Shown here piece by piece: positions 27,218-38,967 of a DNA stretch of 50,477 bases; positions within the stretch are counted from its first letter, which is position 1, and each line of letters begins with the position of its first letter. Both the position numbers and the translations under genes were made by a program. This stretch comes from Propionibacteriales bacterium. Its GTDB lineage: Bacteria; Actinomycetota; Actinomycetes; Propionibacteriales; Nocardioidaceae. The DNA lies in assembly GCA_026392415.1 (NCBI GenBank), contig JAPLCC010000032.1, forward strand, positions 1 through 50,477, written 5' to 3'. The notes under the pieces were generated by a model. It was not told the DNA's origin. It searched no databases and saw only the letters and a program-made list of their open reading frames with translations.

Positions 27218-28291
27218 GTGTTCGAAGCAGTCGAAGGGATGCTCAGTGAGCACGCCGCGCTCGAGGAACAGCTGGGTCAGCCCGAGACCCACGCCGACGC
27301 TCGACTGGCGCGCACGGTCAACCGCCGCTACTCCGAGTTGAACGCGATCATCGCCACCTGGCGCGAATGGCAGCAGTACGGCGAGGACGCCGAGGCCGCC
27401 CGTGAGCTCGGGGCCGACGACCCGGCGTTCGCCGAGGAGGCCGCGTCCCTGCTGGAGCAGCGGGACGTGGCTGCCGAGAGGTTGCGCCGCCTGCTCGTGC
27501 CGCGTGATCCGACCGATGACAACGACGCCCTGCTCGAGGTGAAGTCGGGGGAGGGCGGCGAGGAGAGCGCGCTGTTCGCTGCCGACCTGTTCCGCATGTA
27601 CAGCCGATACGCCGAGCAGCGTGGCTGGAAGGTGGAGGTCCTGGACTCCACCGACTCCGACCTGGGCGGCTACAAGTCCGTGACGGTGGCCGTGAAGGCA
27701 CCCGGTGCTGTCGAGCCCGGCCAGGCGCCGTACGCCCTGCTCAAGTTCGAGGGCGGTGTGCACCGCGTCCAGCGCGTGCCCGTCACCGAGTCGCAGGGAC
27801 GGATCCACACCTCCGCCGCCGGCGTTCTGGTCATGCCCGAAGCCGAGCAGGTCGACGTGGAGATCAACGACAACGACCTTCGGATCGACGTCTACCGGTC
27901 TTCGGGTCCCGGCGGTCAGAGCGTCAACACCACCGACTCGGCCGTGCGGATCACGCACGTCCCGACCGGAATCGTCGCCAGCTGCCAGAACGAGAAGTCG
28001 CAGCTCCAGAACAAGGAGTCGGCGATGCGCATCCTGCGTGCGCGCCTGCTGCAGGCCGCGCAGGATGCTGCCGATGCGGAGGCGAGCGACGCTCGTCGCA
28101 GTCAGGTCCGCACCGTCGACCGCTCTGAGCGGATCCGCACCTACAACTACCCCGAGAACCGGATCTCCGACCACCGCACCGGCTACAAGGCCTACAACCT
28201 CGACCAAGTGTTGAACGGCGAGCTCCAGCCGCTGCTCGACTCCTGTGTCGAGGCGGACCTGGCGACCCGACTTGCGGCGTTGGAGGACTGA
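27218..28291 (+). CDS. prfA: Peptide chain release factor 1
   Basis: The 357-residue class I release factor recognises UAA and UAG. GGQ lies in [20 protein letters not shown] near residue 231. The sequence [26 protein letters not shown] is domain 2, and [21 protein letters not shown] closes the C-terminus. GTG at 27218 follows GAAGGA by 6 nt. prmC, which methylates the GGQ glutamine, follows 4 nt after the stop. Confidence 0.96.
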   Translation: MFEAVEGMLSEHAALEEQLGQPETHADARLARTVNRRYSELNAIIATWREWQQYGEDAEAARELGADDPAFAEEAASLLEQRDVAAERLRRLLVPRDPTDDNDALLEVKSGEGGEESALFAADLFRMYSRYAEQRGWKVEVLDSTDSDLGGYKSVTVAVKAPGAVEPGQAPYALLKFEGGVHRVQRVPVTESQGRIHTSAAGVLVMPEAEQVDVEINDNDLRIDVYRSSGPGGQSVNTTDSAVRITHVPTGIVASCQNEKSQLQNKESAMRILRARLLQAAQDAADAEASDARRSQVRTVDRSERIRTYNYPENRISDHRTGYKAYNLDQVLNGELQPLLDSCVEADLATRLAALED

Positions 28292-28295
28292 TCCG

Positions 28296-29150
28296 GTGGC
28301 CGAGCCTCGTGCCCTGATCCGGGCGGCTGTCGTGCGCCTGGGCGACGCCGGCGTCGCCAGCCCCGACCACGACGCAGCAGAGCTGCTGGCCCACGTCCTC
28401 GGCACCCGTCGCTCCCAGCTCGCACTCGTCAGCGAGGTGAGCGCCGCCGACGCGGGGGAGTACGACGCCCTGATCACCCGACGCGCACAGCGTGAGCCGC
28501 TCCAGCACCTGGTCGGACGAGCCTGGTTCCGTCACGTCTCCGTTGCGGTCGGCCCCGGCGTCTTCGTGCCCCGCCCGGAGACCGAGCTGCTCGCCGGCTG
28601 GGCCGTCGAACAGGCCCGCGAAGTCCTCGCCGCGGGACGGATGCCGGTCGTGGTCGACCTGTGCACCGGGTCGGGCGTGATCGCCCGCAGCCTCGCCGAC
28701 GAAGTGCCCGAGGCGCGGATCCACGCCGTCGAGCTCGACCCTCCGGCGCACGCCTGGGCCGAGCAGAACCTCGCCGACACGACCGTCGAACTGCGCCAGG
28801 GGGACCTCGCGACCGCGTTCGAGGACCTCGCCGGCCAGGTGGACGTCATCGTCAGCAACCCGCCCTACGTCCCGCTCGAGGCGTGGGAGTCCGTGGCCGT
28901 CGAGGCCCGCGACCACGATCCCCACCTGGCCCTGTTCTCCGGCGACGACGGACTCGACGCGATCCGCGTGCTCGAACAGCGCGGCGTCGTACTGCTGAAG
29001 GCGGGCGGGGTGATCGGGATCGAGCACGCCGATGCCCAGGGCGTGTCGGCTCCGGCGGTCTTCAGCCGCAGCGGTCGGTGGGAGGAAGTCCGCGACCACC
29101 GCGACCTCGCCGACCGTCCGCGTTACCTCACGGCACGCCGTCCACGGTGA
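28296..29150 (+). CDS. prmC: Release factor glutamine methyltransferase (PrmC/HemK)
   Basis: The 284-residue protein has an N-terminal helical domain that contacts the release factor and a SAM-dependent methyltransferase domain. VVDLCTGSGVIARSLA binds SAM, and the catalytic NPPY sits near residue 188 in VSNPPYVPLEAWE. It methylates the Gln of GGQ in RF1 and RF2. The GTG at 28296 lies 4 nt after prfA, so both proteins come from one mRNA. Confidence 0.94.
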   Translation: MAEPRALIRAAVVRLGDAGVASPDHDAAELLAHVLGTRRSQLALVSEVSAADAGEYDALITRRAQREPLQHLVGRAWFRHVSVAVGPGVFVPRPETELLAGWAVEQAREVLAAGRMPVVVDLCTGSGVIARSLADEVPEARIHAVELDPPAHAWAEQNLADTTVELRQGDLATAFEDLAGQVDVIVSNPPYVPLEAWESVAVEARDHDPHLALFSGDDGLDAIRVLEQRGVVLLKAGGVIGIEHADAQGVSAPAVFSRSGRWEEVRDHRDLADRPRYLTARRPR

Positions 29151-29193
29151 CGCCGGTGCGAAACATGGGGACGGCGATGCGAGGATGGGCGCC

Positions 29194-29889
29194 GTGAGTG
29201 CCGAGAGGTTCCCGACCCAGACCGACGAGGAATGCGAAGCGGCGATGGATGCCGCGAGCCGAGCCGTGCGCCGCGGTCGCCTGGTGGTGATCCCGACCGA
29301 CACCGTCTACGGCGTCGGTGCGGACGCCTTCGATCCTGACGCCGTCGCCCGGCTGCTGGCCGCCAAGGGCCGTGGGCGCGAGATGCCGCCACCGGTGCTC
29401 GTCGGCACCAAGGGCACGCTCGAAGCGCTCGCGACCCGGGTGCCGGCCTACGTCACCGTGCTCGTGGAGAAGTTCTGGCCCGGTGCGTTGACCATCGTCT
29501 GCCACCAGCAGCCCTCGTTGCAGTGGGACCTCGGGGAGACCCGGGGCACGGTCGCGATCCGGATGCCCGACCACGAGCTCACCCGCGCTCTGCTGGACCG
29601 CACCGGTCCGCTCGCGGTCAGCTCGGCGAACCTGTCGGGCCAGGAAGCCGCGCTCGACGCAGACAGCGCCGAGGAGACGCTGGGGGAGTCGGTCGCTGTG
29701 ATCATCGACGCCGGCACCTCGCCCGGTGGTGTCGCCTCGACCATCATCGACGCGACGGGGGACCGTCCGCGGCTGCTGCGCGAGGGCGCTCTCGCCGTGG
29801 CCGACATCGACGCGGCGCTGGCCGAGTTCTCCCTGACCGTCGACACCGGTACGGACGAGCCGACGGAGGCCGAGCCGACCGATGCGTGA
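29194..29889 (+). CDS. L-threonylcarbamoyladenylate synthase (Sua5/YrdC/YwlC family)
   Basis: The 231-residue YrdC-domain protein makes threonylcarbamoyl-AMP for the t6A37 modification of tRNAs that read ANN codons. Motifs are VVIPTDTVYGVGADAF, LLAAKGRGREMPPPVLVG, KFWPGALTIV and SSANLSGQEA. The start is uncertain: GTG at 29194, 7 nt after GAGGAT, or ATG at 29185. Its last 8 nt overlap the next gene, which couples them. Confidence 0.92.
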   Translation: MSAERFPTQTDEECEAAMDAASRAVRRGRLVVIPTDTVYGVGADAFDPDAVARLLAAKGRGREMPPPVLVGTKGTLEALATRVPAYVTVLVEKFWPGALTIVCHQQPSLQWDLGETRGTVAIRMPDHELTRALLDRTGPLAVSSANLSGQEAALDADSAEETLGESVAVIIDAGTSPGGVASTIIDATGDRPRLLREGALAVADIDAALAEFSLTVDTGTDEPTEAEPTDA

Positions 29890-31084
29890 GTACCTCGTCG
29901 TCTTCCTGGTCGCAGCCACGGTCACCTACCTGTTGACCGTCGTCGCCCGGGAGATCGCCGTACGCACGGGCGCGGTGGCCAAGGTGCGCGATCGTGACGT
30001 CCACGCCGACCCGACTCCGTACCTCGGCGGACTCGCGATGCTGGGTGGACTGTTCGCGGCGTACTTCGTCGCGAAGGCACTTCCATTCCTCGGTCAGGAG
30101 AACCCGTTCGTCTTCGAGGACGCGCTCGCGGTCCTGCTGGCCGGTGCGCTGGTGTGCGCGGTGGGCGTGATCGACGACATCTTCGACCTCGACGCCCTGA
30201 CGAAGTTCGGGGGACAGGTCCTCGCCGTCGGCGTGCTGGTCTACTCCGGCATCCAGTTCCGCTACTTCTACCAGTCGACGGGCGAGGTCTTCGCGCTGGA
30301 CACGGCCCAGGGCGCTCTGCTGACCGCCTTCGCGGTCGTCGCGACCGTGAATGCCGTGAACTTCATCGACGGCCTCGACGGACTGGCAGCGGGCGTGATC
30401 GGGATCAGCGCCTCGGCGTTCTTCCTGTTCTGCTACTCCCTGTCCTACCTCAACGACGTCAGTCGGGCGACGACCGGAGCCCTGCTCTCGGCCGCCCTGG
30501 CCGGCGCCTGCGTCGGCTTCCTGGTCCACAACTTCCATCCGGCCCGGCTCTTCATGGGCGACAGCGGGTCGATGCTGATCGGGCTGGTCCTGTCCGCCAC
30601 GGCAATCACGGTGACCACCCAGTTCGCTCCCGGCGACCTCACCCAGGGCGCCGACGGGGCGCGCTCCAGCCTGCTCCCGGTCCTGCTGCCGGTGGCATTG
30701 CCGATCCTGATCCTGATCGTGCCGCTCGGCGACCTCGTCATGGCCGTCGTACGACGAACGCGGGCCGGACGTTCGCCGTTCGCTCCCGACAAGCAGCACC
30801 TCCACCACCGGCTGCTCGAGATCGGCCACTCGCACCGCCGCGCCGTGATCATCATGTGGCTGTGGGCCGGCCTGATCGCCTTCGGTGTCGTGGTGGCGAG
30901 CGTCTTCACCGGTCCGGTCGTGTGGATCTGTCTCGGCATCAGTCTGGCCCTCACCATGGCGCTGACCTTCGCCCTGCCCCTGGTGCACAACCAGACGCTC
31001 GAGGACGCCATCGAGGCGGCCCTCGAAGGCCCCGATCACGGACGCGATCCGGGGGCCGGTGCGGACACTGCCGGGACCTTGTGA
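29882..31084 (+). CDS. wecA: Undecaprenyl-phosphate N-acetylglucosaminyl 1-phosphate transferase (WecA/TagO-like)
   Basis: The 400-residue polytopic protein has about 11 membrane spans and the MraY/WecA signatures. VRDRDVHADPTPYLGG is at the N-terminal loop; VGVIDDIFDLDALTKFGGQ carries the catalytic DD; NAVNFIDGLDGLAAG and LFMGDSGSMLIG follow; PDKQHLHHRLLEIGHSH is the carbohydrate-recognition His-rich loop. It attaches GlcNAc-1-P to undecaprenyl phosphate and starts wall glycopolymer synthesis. Placement just before atp operons is common in actinobacteria. Confidence 0.92.
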   Translation: MREYLVVFLVAATVTYLLTVVAREIAVRTGAVAKVRDRDVHADPTPYLGGLAMLGGLFAAYFVAKALPFLGQENPFVFEDALAVLLAGALVCAVGVIDDIFDLDALTKFGGQVLAVGVLVYSGIQFRYFYQSTGEVFALDTAQGALLTAFAVVATVNAVNFIDGLDGLAAGVIGISASAFFLFCYSLSYLNDVSRATTGALLSAALAGACVGFLVHNFHPARLFMGDSGSMLIGLVLSATAITVTTQFAPGDLTQGADGARSSLLPVLLPVALPILILIVPLGDLVMAVVRRTRAGRSPFAPDKQHLHHRLLEIGHSHRRAVIIMWLWAGLIAFGVVVASVFTGPVVWICLGISLALTMALTFALPLVHNQTLEDAIEAALEGPDHGRDPGAGADTAGTL

Positions 31085-31119
31085 TAACTTTCACTAACTC
31101 CCGAAGGGCTCCCCTTCGG
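31062..31119 (+). promoter_or_regulatory. Candidate atp operon promoter with leader hairpin
   Basis: CGGACA (31062-31067) and TAACTT (31085-31090) are spaced by 17 bp at the end of the wecA gene. A perfect 8-bp stem CCGAAGGG-CTC-CCCTTCGG (31101-31119) would form near the transcript's 5' end, or end wecA transcription. Confidence 0.42.
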
Positions 31120-31152
31120 ACCCGTTGGAACAGCGACTAGAAACGGCCGCCG

Positions 31153-31587
31153 ATGATGACGACCGAGACCCGGACACCCTCCGTGCTGATGCGTGCGGCC
31201 CTCGTGGCCGTCGCCGCCGGAGCGGTTCTGGTGGTCGTCGCGGCCCTCGCTTCAGGCTCGCCCGCCGCGTGGGGTGCCGTCGTCGGCACCGTCATCGCGG
31301 TCGGCATCTTCGCCTTCGGAGCCTTCACCGTCGACGCTGTCGCCCGGCTGCTGCCGGCCGCCTCGCTGATGTTCGCGCTGCTCACCTACACCTTCCAGGT
31401 GGCGGCGATGGCGCTGGCCTTCGTCGCGGTCAACCGTGCGGGTCTGCTCGATGACGAGCTCGACCGCAACTGGCTCGGGGCCGCGATCATCGTGGGCGCC
31501 TTCGTGTGGATGGCGGCCCAGATCCGCCTCGCGACGACGGCCCGGATCCCGGCATTCCAGACGCCGTCCGAGGGCGGTGCGCGATGA
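31153..31587 (+). CDS. Membrane protein preceding the ATP synthase genes, AtpI-like
   Basis: The 144-residue protein has four hydrophobic helices (about residues 12-35, 38-60, 65-90 and 105-125) and a short basic-polar tail. The membrane topology and its place at the head of the operon suggest an ATP synthase I-type assembly factor, but sequence similarity is not strong enough to be certain. ATG codons at 31153 and 31156 are both possible starts. The stop lies 30 nt before the next small gene. Confidence 0.7.
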   Translation: MMTTETRTPSVLMRAALVAVAAGAVLVVVAALASGSPAAWGAVVGTVIAVGIFAFGAFTVDAVARLLPAASLMFALLTYTFQVAAMALAFVAVNRAGLLDDELDRNWLGAAIIVGAFVWMAAQIRLATTARIPAFQTPSEGGAR

Positions 31588-31617
31588 CCATCCGCGGCTG
31601 CTATTGTCCGGGGCGCA

Positions 31618-31863
31618 ATGAGTCAGCCCGAGGAGAAGCCCAAGGGCGATCCGTGGCATGCGTTCGGCTACGTCGTGGCCGGGGTCGCGTTCTACGGACT
31701 GCTGGGTGGGCTCGCGGACCACTGGCTCGGCACCCGATACCTGGTGGCCATCGGGATCCTGGTGGGCGCAGCGTTGGGTCTCTACATGACCTTCGCTCGC
31801 TTCCGGCCCGAACAGCCCGAGAACAACGCCCATGACGCGCACGATCCGCAGGACACGGAATAA
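31618..31863 (+). CDS. AtpZ/AtpI-type small membrane protein
   Basis: The 81-residue protein has two membrane helices (AFGYVVAGVAFYGLLGGLAD and LVAIGILVGAALGLYMTFA) with a short loop, and a polar acidic tail, matching AtpZ/AtpI (AtpQ-like) proteins that help assemble the c-ring. TAAGGAGA overlaps its TAA and serves as the atpB ribosome-binding site. A TATTGT at 31602-31607 could be an internal promoter. Confidence 0.82.
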   Translation: MSQPEEKPKGDPWHAFGYVVAGVAFYGLLGGLADHWLGTRYLVAIGILVGAALGLYMTFARFRPEQPENNAHDAHDPQDTE

Positions 31864-31872
31864 GGAGACCTG

Positions 31873-32658
31873 GTGACCTTCACAGCCAGCGCCACCGTCA
31901 GGGCCGAAGAATTTTCCGCCCCGGGACCGGGGATCTTCGACCTCCCCGGCATTGCCGGCAGCGCCGTGACCAAGCCGATGGTGCAGCTCGTTCTCGCCGC
32001 CATCATCATCTTTGCGTTCCTCTTCCTTGCCGCGCGCCAGCGTTCGCTGGTCCCCGGCAAGCTCCAGTTCGCTGGCGAGGGTGCCTACAACTTCGTTCGC
32101 AACAGCGTCGCTCGCGACGTCATCGGTGGCCACGACTTCCAGAAGTTCGTGCCCTACCTGGTGGCGATGTTCTTCTTCATCCTGGTGAACAACCTCTTCG
32201 CGAGCGTCCCGTTCATCCAGTTCCCGACCTTCAGCCGGGCGAGCATGGCGTACGCGCTGGCGGGTCTGTCGTGGCTCGTGTACAACGCGGTCGGCGTGGC
32301 CAAGCACGGCCCGATCGGTTACCTCAAGCTCCAGTGCGTCCCCTCGGGCGTCAGCCCGGTGATGTACCCGCTGCTGGTTCCGCTGGAGTTCTTCTCCAAC
32401 ATCCTGGTTCGCCCGGTCACGCTCGCCCTGCGTCTGTTCTGCAACATGTTCGCCGGGCACATCCTGCTGGTGCTCTTCTCGACGGGTGGCCTCTACCTGA
32501 TCGAGAGCGGCGGCATCGGCTACGTCGCCGGACCGCTGGCCTGGGTGCTCGCCATCCTGATCAGCTTCCTGGAGATGCTGGTGCAGTTCCTGCAGGCCTA
32601 CGTCTTCACCCTGCTGAACGCGATGTACATCCAGGGCGCGCTCGCAGACGAGCACTGA
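31873..32658 (+). CDS. atpB: ATP synthase F0 subunit a
   Basis: The 261-residue membrane subunit forms the proton half-channels. The essential arginine is R187 in [33 protein letters not shown] is the conserved C-terminal helix. About five to six spans are visible. GTG at 31873 follows AAGGAGA by 5 nt. A 91-nt gap with two small hairpins separates it from atpE. Confidence 0.96.
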   Translation: MTFTASATVRAEEFSAPGPGIFDLPGIAGSAVTKPMVQLVLAAIIIFAFLFLAARQRSLVPGKLQFAGEGAYNFVRNSVARDVIGGHDFQKFVPYLVAMFFFILVNNLFASVPFIQFPTFSRASMAYALAGLSWLVYNAVGVAKHGPIGYLKLQCVPSGVSPVMYPLLVPLEFFSNILVRPVTLALRLFCNMFAGHILLVLFSTGGLYLIESGGIGYVAGPLAWVLAILISFLEMLVQFLQAYVFTLLNAMYIQGALADEH

Positions 32659-32670
32659 CCCACCCGAACG

Positions 32671-32685
32671 GCGGTCCCGGACCGC
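32671..32685 (+). other. Hairpin between atpB and atpE
   Basis: GCGGTC-CCG-GACCGC is a 6-bp stem. A second small stem TTTCC-CTCAA-GGAAA (32715-32729) lies before the atpE ribosome-binding site GAAAGGAA. They may set the segmental stability needed for high c-subunit synthesis. Confidence 0.45.
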
Positions 32686-32749
32686 AGCACAGACTCAAAT
32701 CCCATCACCGAAGTTTTCCCTCAAGGAAACAACCGAAAGGAACAAGGCC

Positions 32750-32989
32750 GTGAACTCACTGGCTATCACCGGCGACATGGGCGGCTCGCTCAACATGATC
32801 GGCTATGGCCTCGCGGCCATCGGCCCGGGTATTGCCATCGGTCTCATCTTCGCCGCGTACATCAACGGTGTTGCGCGTCAGCCCGAGGCCCAGAGCCGTC
32901 TGCAGTCGATCGCGATCCTGGGCTTCGCCCTTGCTGAGGCGCTCGCCATCATCGGCATCGCGCTCGCGTTCGTCCTCACCGGCAAGTAA
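32750..32989 (+). CDS. atpE: ATP synthase F0 subunit c
   Basis: The 79-residue two-helix proteolipid has the proton-binding glutamate E63 in [11 protein letters not shown], the polar loop ARQPEAQ, and a glycine-rich first helix ([20 protein letters not shown]). Polar sodium ligands are absent, which fits a proton c-ring. It is the most abundant subunit. GTG start follows GAAAGGAACAAG. Confidence 0.97.
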   Translation: MNSLAITGDMGGSLNMIGYGLAAIGPGIAIGLIFAAYINGVARQPEAQSRLQSIAILGFALAEALAIIGIALAFVLTGK

Positions 32990-33027
32990 CTCGCCGGTCC
33001 CGTCGTCCGCCTTACTAGATCGACTAG

Positions 33028-33596
<569 letters not shown>

Positions 33597-33597
<1 letters not shown>

Positions 33598-33845
33598 TGG
33601 TGTCCTTCCGCGGCGCCTCCGCCGAGGCGATGGCCGCCCTCACCACGCAGGTGGGTGGGGTGGCCGAGGGGTCTGCGGCCAAGGTGGCGGGCGACCTGTT
33701 CGCCGCCGCCGGCGCCTTCCGCACCGAAGGTTCGCTGCGCCGGTTCGCCACGGACCAGTCGGTGGCACCCGAAGCGCGGACCGGGCTGGTCGACGGACTG
33801 TTCTCCGGCAAGGTCGACCGCGCCTCGCTGCCGGTGATCACCTAG
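33597..33845 (+). CDS. atpH: ATP synthase subunit delta, N-terminal fragment (ends at in-frame TAG)
   Basis: The 82 residues match the beginning of actinobacterial delta: MVSFRGASAEAMAAL, then an alanine-rich helix bundle, RRFATDQSVAPEAR and GLVDGLFSGKV. The ORF ends in TAG at 33843-33845, while the same frame continues as delta at 33849 without any frameshift. Delta joins the stator stalk to the alpha subunits. The cut falls inside the N-terminal six-helix domain, so the fragment alone should not fold normally. A one-base change from CAG or GAG would explain the stop. Confidence 0.85.
33843..33845 (+). other. In-frame amber codon inside atpH
   Basis: The reading frame is CTG CCG GTG ATC ACC TAG GCC GTG AGC CGT CGG. 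Delta-like sequence runs on both sides in the same frame. The TAG starts 3 nt before a GTG that could restart translation. Confidence 0.8.
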
Positions 33846-33848
33846 GCC

Positions 33849-34403
33849 GTGAGCCGTCGGTGGACCAAGACCCGCGACCTCGCCGACGCACTCGAGGAGC
33901 TCGGTGTGATCTCCGCGGTCCGCTCGGTCGGGTTGCAAGGGGCCACCCTGGTCGACGAGCTGTTCGCCGTGCGCCAACTCGTCAACGGTGACGGCGCCCT
34001 GCGTGACGCACTGTCCGACCGGGTCCGTTCGGTCGCTGACCGGGCCGACCTCGTCGAGTCCCTGATCGGCGGCAAGGTCCTGCCCGCGACCCTGCAGTTG
34101 GTCCGCCAGGCCCTTTCCGGTTCCTACCGCAACGTGGGACTGGCCCTGGAGTCCTACGAGACCACCGCTGCCGACGTCCACGGCGAGGGTGTGGCGACCG
34201 TTCGCGTCGCCCGTGCCCTCTCGGACGGCGACGAGCAGCGGCTCGCCGCGGCGCTGTCGCGCCAGTACAGCCGGCCCGTCCACCTCAATGTCGTGGTCGA
34301 CCCCGAGGTCGTCGGCGGTATCCGGGTCGAGATCGGCGATGACATCATCGACGGCACGATCTCCTCCCGCCTGGATGACGCCCGCCGCAAGATCGCCGGC
34401 TGA
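33849..34403 (+). CDS. atpH: ATP synthase subunit delta, C-terminal part (in frame with 33597-33845)
   Basis: The 184 residues start [19 protein letters not shown], which continues the delta N-domain, and run through [67 protein letters not shown], the conserved C-terminal b-binding region. Together with the upstream part the protein would be about 268 residues, the actinobacterial size. If the TAG is real, this part needs reinitiation at GTG 33849 or readthrough. An intact delta is expected for growth, so a sequence error is the simplest alternative. Confidence 0.88.
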   Translation: MSRRWTKTRDLADALEELGVISAVRSVGLQGATLVDELFAVRQLVNGDGALRDALSDRVRSVADRADLVESLIGGKVLPATLQLVRQALSGSYRNVGLALESYETTAADVHGEGVATVRVARALSDGDEQRLAAALSRQYSRPVHLNVVVDPEVVGGIRVEIGDDIIDGTISSRLDDARRKIAG

Positions 34404-34483
34404 CCGGCACCGCACCACCGACTCCACGCAGACCACACATCACCACAGACTTCACAGCAGCCAGAAGAGAGAAGGCACCTGAG

Positions 34484-36121
34484 ATGACGGAACTCTCCAT
34501 CCGTCCGGACGAGATCCGCGACGCCCTCGCGAAGTACGTCGCGGACTACCAGCCCGCGGCCGCCAGCAAGGAAGAGGTCGGCACCGTCGCCTCCGCCGGT
34601 GACGGCATTGCCCGCGTCGCCGGCCTTCCCTCGGCGATGGCCAACGAGCTCCTTGAGTTCGCGGACGGCACGCTCGGCCTCGCGCTGAACCTCGAAGAGC
34701 GCGAGATCGGTGTCGTCATCCTCGGTGACTTCGACAAGATCGAAGAGGGCCAGCCGGTCCGTCGTACCGGCGAGGTCCTCTCGGTCCCCGTCGGCGACAA
34801 CTACCTCGGTCGCGTCGTCGACCCGCTCGGTACGCCGATCGACGGCCTCGGCGAGATCGCGACCACCAAGCGTCGTGCCCTCGAGCTGCAGGCTCCCGGC
34901 GTCATGGCCCGCAAGTCGGTCCACGAGCCCCTTGCCACCGGCATCAAGGCCATCGACTCGATGACCCCGATCGGCCGTGGCCAGCGTCAGCTGATCATCG
35001 GTGACCGCGCGACCGGCAAGACCACGATCGCGATCGACACGATCATCAACCAGAAGCAGAACTGGGAGACCGGCGACCCGTCGAAGCAGGTTCGCTGCAT
35101 CTACGTCGCCATCGGCCAGAAGGGCTCGACCATCGCTGCGGTGCGTGGCGCCCTCGAAGAGGCCGGCGCGCTGGAGTACACCACGATCGTGGGGTCCCCG
35201 GCCTCCGACAGCGCGGGCTTCAAGTACCTCGCTCCGTACACCGGCTCGGCCATCGGCCAGGAGTGGATGTACGAGGGCAAGCACGTCCTGATCGTGTTCG
35301 ATGACCTCACCAAGCAGGCCGAGGCCTACCGCGCCGTGTCGCTGCTGCTGCGTCGGCCGCCGGGCCGCGAGGCGTACCCGGGTGACGTCTTCTACCTCCA
35401 CTCCCGCCTGCTCGAGCGTTGCGCCAAGCTCTCCGACGAGCTCGGTGCGGGCTCGATGACCGGTCTGCCGATCATCGAGACGAAGGCCAACGACGTCTCG
35501 GCGTTCATCCCGACCAACGTCATCTCGATCACCGACGGCCAGATCTTCTTGCAGTCGGACCTGTTCGCGGCCAACCAGCGCCCGGCCATCGACGTCGGTA
35601 TCTCCGTCTCCCGAGTGGGTGGCGCGGCGATGACCAAGGCGATGAAGGCCGTGACCGGTTCGCTCAAGGTCGACCTGGCGCAGTTCCGCGCCATGGAGGC
35701 GTTCGCGATGTTCGCCTCGGACCTCGACGCGGCGTCGAAGCAGCAGCTGGCCCGTGGCCAGCGCCTGATGGCCCTCCTCAAGCAGCCGGCGTACTCGCCG
35801 TACCCGCTCGAGGAGATGACCGTCTCGCTGTGGCTCGGCACGTCGGGTCGCCTGGACAAGGTCCCCACGACCGACGTCCTCCGGTTCGAGCGCGAGTTCA
35901 TCGACTACCTCCGCCGTTCGCACGAGGGCCTGCTCTCGGCGATCCGCGAGTCGCAGAAGTTCGAGGACGAGGGTGGCGTCGTCGCGGCGTACGACTCGTT
36001 CCTCGACCAGTTCGAGACCTCCGAAGGTGGCTCCATCAAGGTCGGGCACGAGCCCGAGGCTGGTGCCCTTGCTGACGAGGAGCTCGAGCAGGAGCAGATC
36101 GTCAAGCAGAAGCGGGGCTGA
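34484..36121 (+). CDS. atpA: ATP synthase F1 subunit alpha
   Basis: The 545-residue subunit has the P-loop GDRATGKT near residue 173, [15 protein letters not shown] and [14 protein letters not shown]. It is about 30 residues longer than the E. coli protein. The C-terminal tail ([25 protein letters not shown]) corresponds to the extension in mycobacterial alpha subunits that limits ATP hydrolysis. An AGAAGAGAGAAGG tract precedes the ATG. Confidence 0.97.
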   Translation: MTELSIRPDEIRDALAKYVADYQPAAASKEEVGTVASAGDGIARVAGLPSAMANELLEFADGTLGLALNLEEREIGVVILGDFDKIEEGQPVRRTGEVLSVPVGDNYLGRVVDPLGTPIDGLGEIATTKRRALELQAPGVMARKSVHEPLATGIKAIDSMTPIGRGQRQLIIGDRATGKTTIAIDTIINQKQNWETGDPSKQVRCIYVAIGQKGSTIAAVRGALEEAGALEYTTIVGSPASDSAGFKYLAPYTGSAIGQEWMYEGKHVLIVFDDLTKQAEAYRAVSLLLRRPPGREAYPGDVFYLHSRLLERCAKLSDELGAGSMTGLPIIETKANDVSAFIPTNVISITDGQIFLQSDLFAANQRPAIDVGISVSRVGGAAMTKAMKAVTGSLKVDLAQFRAMEAFAMFASDLDAASKQQLARGQRLMALLKQPAYSPYPLEEMTVSLWLGTSGRLDKVPTTDVLRFEREFIDYLRRSHEGLLSAIRESQKFEDEGGVVAAYDSFLDQFETSEGGSIKVGHEPEAGALADEELEQEQIVKQKRG

Positions 36122-36124
36122 CAC

Positions 36125-37039
36125 ATGGCCGTATCGCTGCGTGAGTACCGCGCGCGGATCAAGTCGACCGAGTCGATGAAGAAGATCACGCGCGCCATGG
36201 AGCTCATCGCTGCGTCCCGGATCATCAAGGCGCAGCAGAAGGCCGCGGCGGCAGCGCCGTACGCCCGTGAGCTGACCCGTGCGGTGTCCGCGGTGGCGAC
36301 GTTCTCGAACGTCGACCACCCGCTGACCCGTGAGGAGGAGAACCCCAAGCGGGCGGCGGTGCTCATCATCACGAGCGACCGCGGACTCGCCGGTGCGTAC
36401 TCGTCCAGCGTGTTGAAGGAGGCCGAGCGCCTCAGCGAGCGTCTGCGGGGCGAGGGCAAGGAGATCGACTACTTCCTTGCCGGTCGCAAGGCGGAGGCGT
36501 ACTTCAAGTTCCGCACCCGCGCGTTCGTGGAGTCCTGGACCGGTTTCTCCGACCAGCCGACGTACGACAAGGCGGCCGAGATCGGCAGCGCGCTGATCAC
36601 GGCCTTCCTCAAGGAACAGGGCGAGGACGGTGACGTGGACGAGGTCCACGTCGTCTACACCCGGTTCCGCTCGATGCTCACCCAGGAGCCGACGGCGATC
36701 CGCCTGCTGCCCCTGGAGGTCATCGAGGGCGAGGCCGCTCCCGAGGATTCGGAACTGCTCCCTCTCTACGAGTTCGAGCCTTCCGCAGCGCAGGTGCTGG
36801 ACGGGCTGCTTCCGCAGTACGTCCAGAGCCGGATCTTCTACAGCCTGCTCCAGTCCGCGGCTTCCGAGCTCGCTGCCCGTCAGAAGGCAATGAAGTCGGC
36901 CACGGACAATGCCGAAGAGCTGATCAAGAAGTTCACCCGGATCGCCAACCAGGCGCGCCAGGCCGGCATCACCCAGGAGATCAGCGAGATCGTGGGTGGC
37001 GTGAACGCGCTCGCCGACGCTCAGGCTGCCAACGACTGA
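36125..37039 (+). CDS. atpG: ATP synthase F1 subunit gamma
   Basis: The 304-residue central-stalk subunit begins [31 protein letters not shown], the N-terminal helix of the rotor coiled coil, and ends with the matching C-terminal helix ([35 protein letters not shown]). [15 protein letters not shown] lies in the Rossmann-like part. It starts 3 nt after the atpA stop. A 56-nt gap leads to atpD. Confidence 0.96.
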   Translation: MAVSLREYRARIKSTESMKKITRAMELIAASRIIKAQQKAAAAAPYARELTRAVSAVATFSNVDHPLTREEENPKRAAVLIITSDRGLAGAYSSSVLKEAERLSERLRGEGKEIDYFLAGRKAEAYFKFRTRAFVESWTGFSDQPTYDKAAEIGSALITAFLKEQGEDGDVDEVHVVYTRFRSMLTQEPTAIRLLPLEVIEGEAAPEDSELLPLYEFEPSAAQVLDGLLPQYVQSRIFYSLLQSAASELAARQKAMKSATDNAEELIKKFTRIANQARQAGITQEISEIVGGVNALADAQAAND

Positions 37040-37092
37040 CCCACCAGACCAAACACACCCAAAAGTTCAATACTTTCGGATCAACGGAGTAA

Positions 37093-38550
<1,458 letters not shown>

Positions 38551-38552
38551 TC

Positions 38553-38960
38553 ATGGCGGAGTCCACAGTCGAGTACCTGCACGTCGAGCTCGTCGCAGCC
38601 GACCGGACCGTGTGGTCCGGCGAGGCGTCGATGATCATCGCGCGCACGCTCGAGGGTGACATCGGTGTGCTGCGCGGCCACGCGCCGACGCTGTCGCTGC
38701 TGTCGGCTTCGGTGGTGGAGATCCAGATCGCCGACAGTGACGACCTGTTGGTCGTCGCCGTCGACGGCGGCTTCCTCTCGGTGGCCAACGACCGGGTCTC
38801 GATCCTCGCTGAGCGTGTCGAGCGCGCAGAGGAGATCCACCTGGACCAGGCCCGGATCGAGCTCGAAGAGGCCCAGCGTCTGTTGAACTCGAACAACGAG
38901 GCCGAGCAGCGGGTGCGTCACGCCGAGGCGCGCATCCGCGCTGCAGAGAAGGTTTCGTAG
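38553..38960 (+). CDS. atpC: ATP synthase F1 subunit epsilon
   Basis: The 135-residue subunit has the N-terminal beta sandwich (LHVELVAADRTVWSGEASMI, GDIGVLRGHAPTLSLL, VAVDGGFLSVANDRVSILAE) and the C-terminal pair of helices that regulate hydrolysis. It completes the atp operon and stops with TAG. DUF2550 follows 7 nt later, the usual actinobacterial arrangement. Confidence 0.95.
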   Translation: MAESTVEYLHVELVAADRTVWSGEASMIIARTLEGDIGVLRGHAPTLSLLSASVVEIQIADSDDLLVVAVDGGFLSVANDRVSILAERVERAEEIHLDQARIELEEAQRLLNSNNEAEQRVRHAEARIRAAEKVS

Positions 38961-38967
38961 TACCCAG

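Noticed and set aside
34154..36649. An 831-codon open frame on the minus strand opposite atpA and atpG
   Set aside because: It is antisense to strongly recognised ATP synthase genes and has low-complexity composition.
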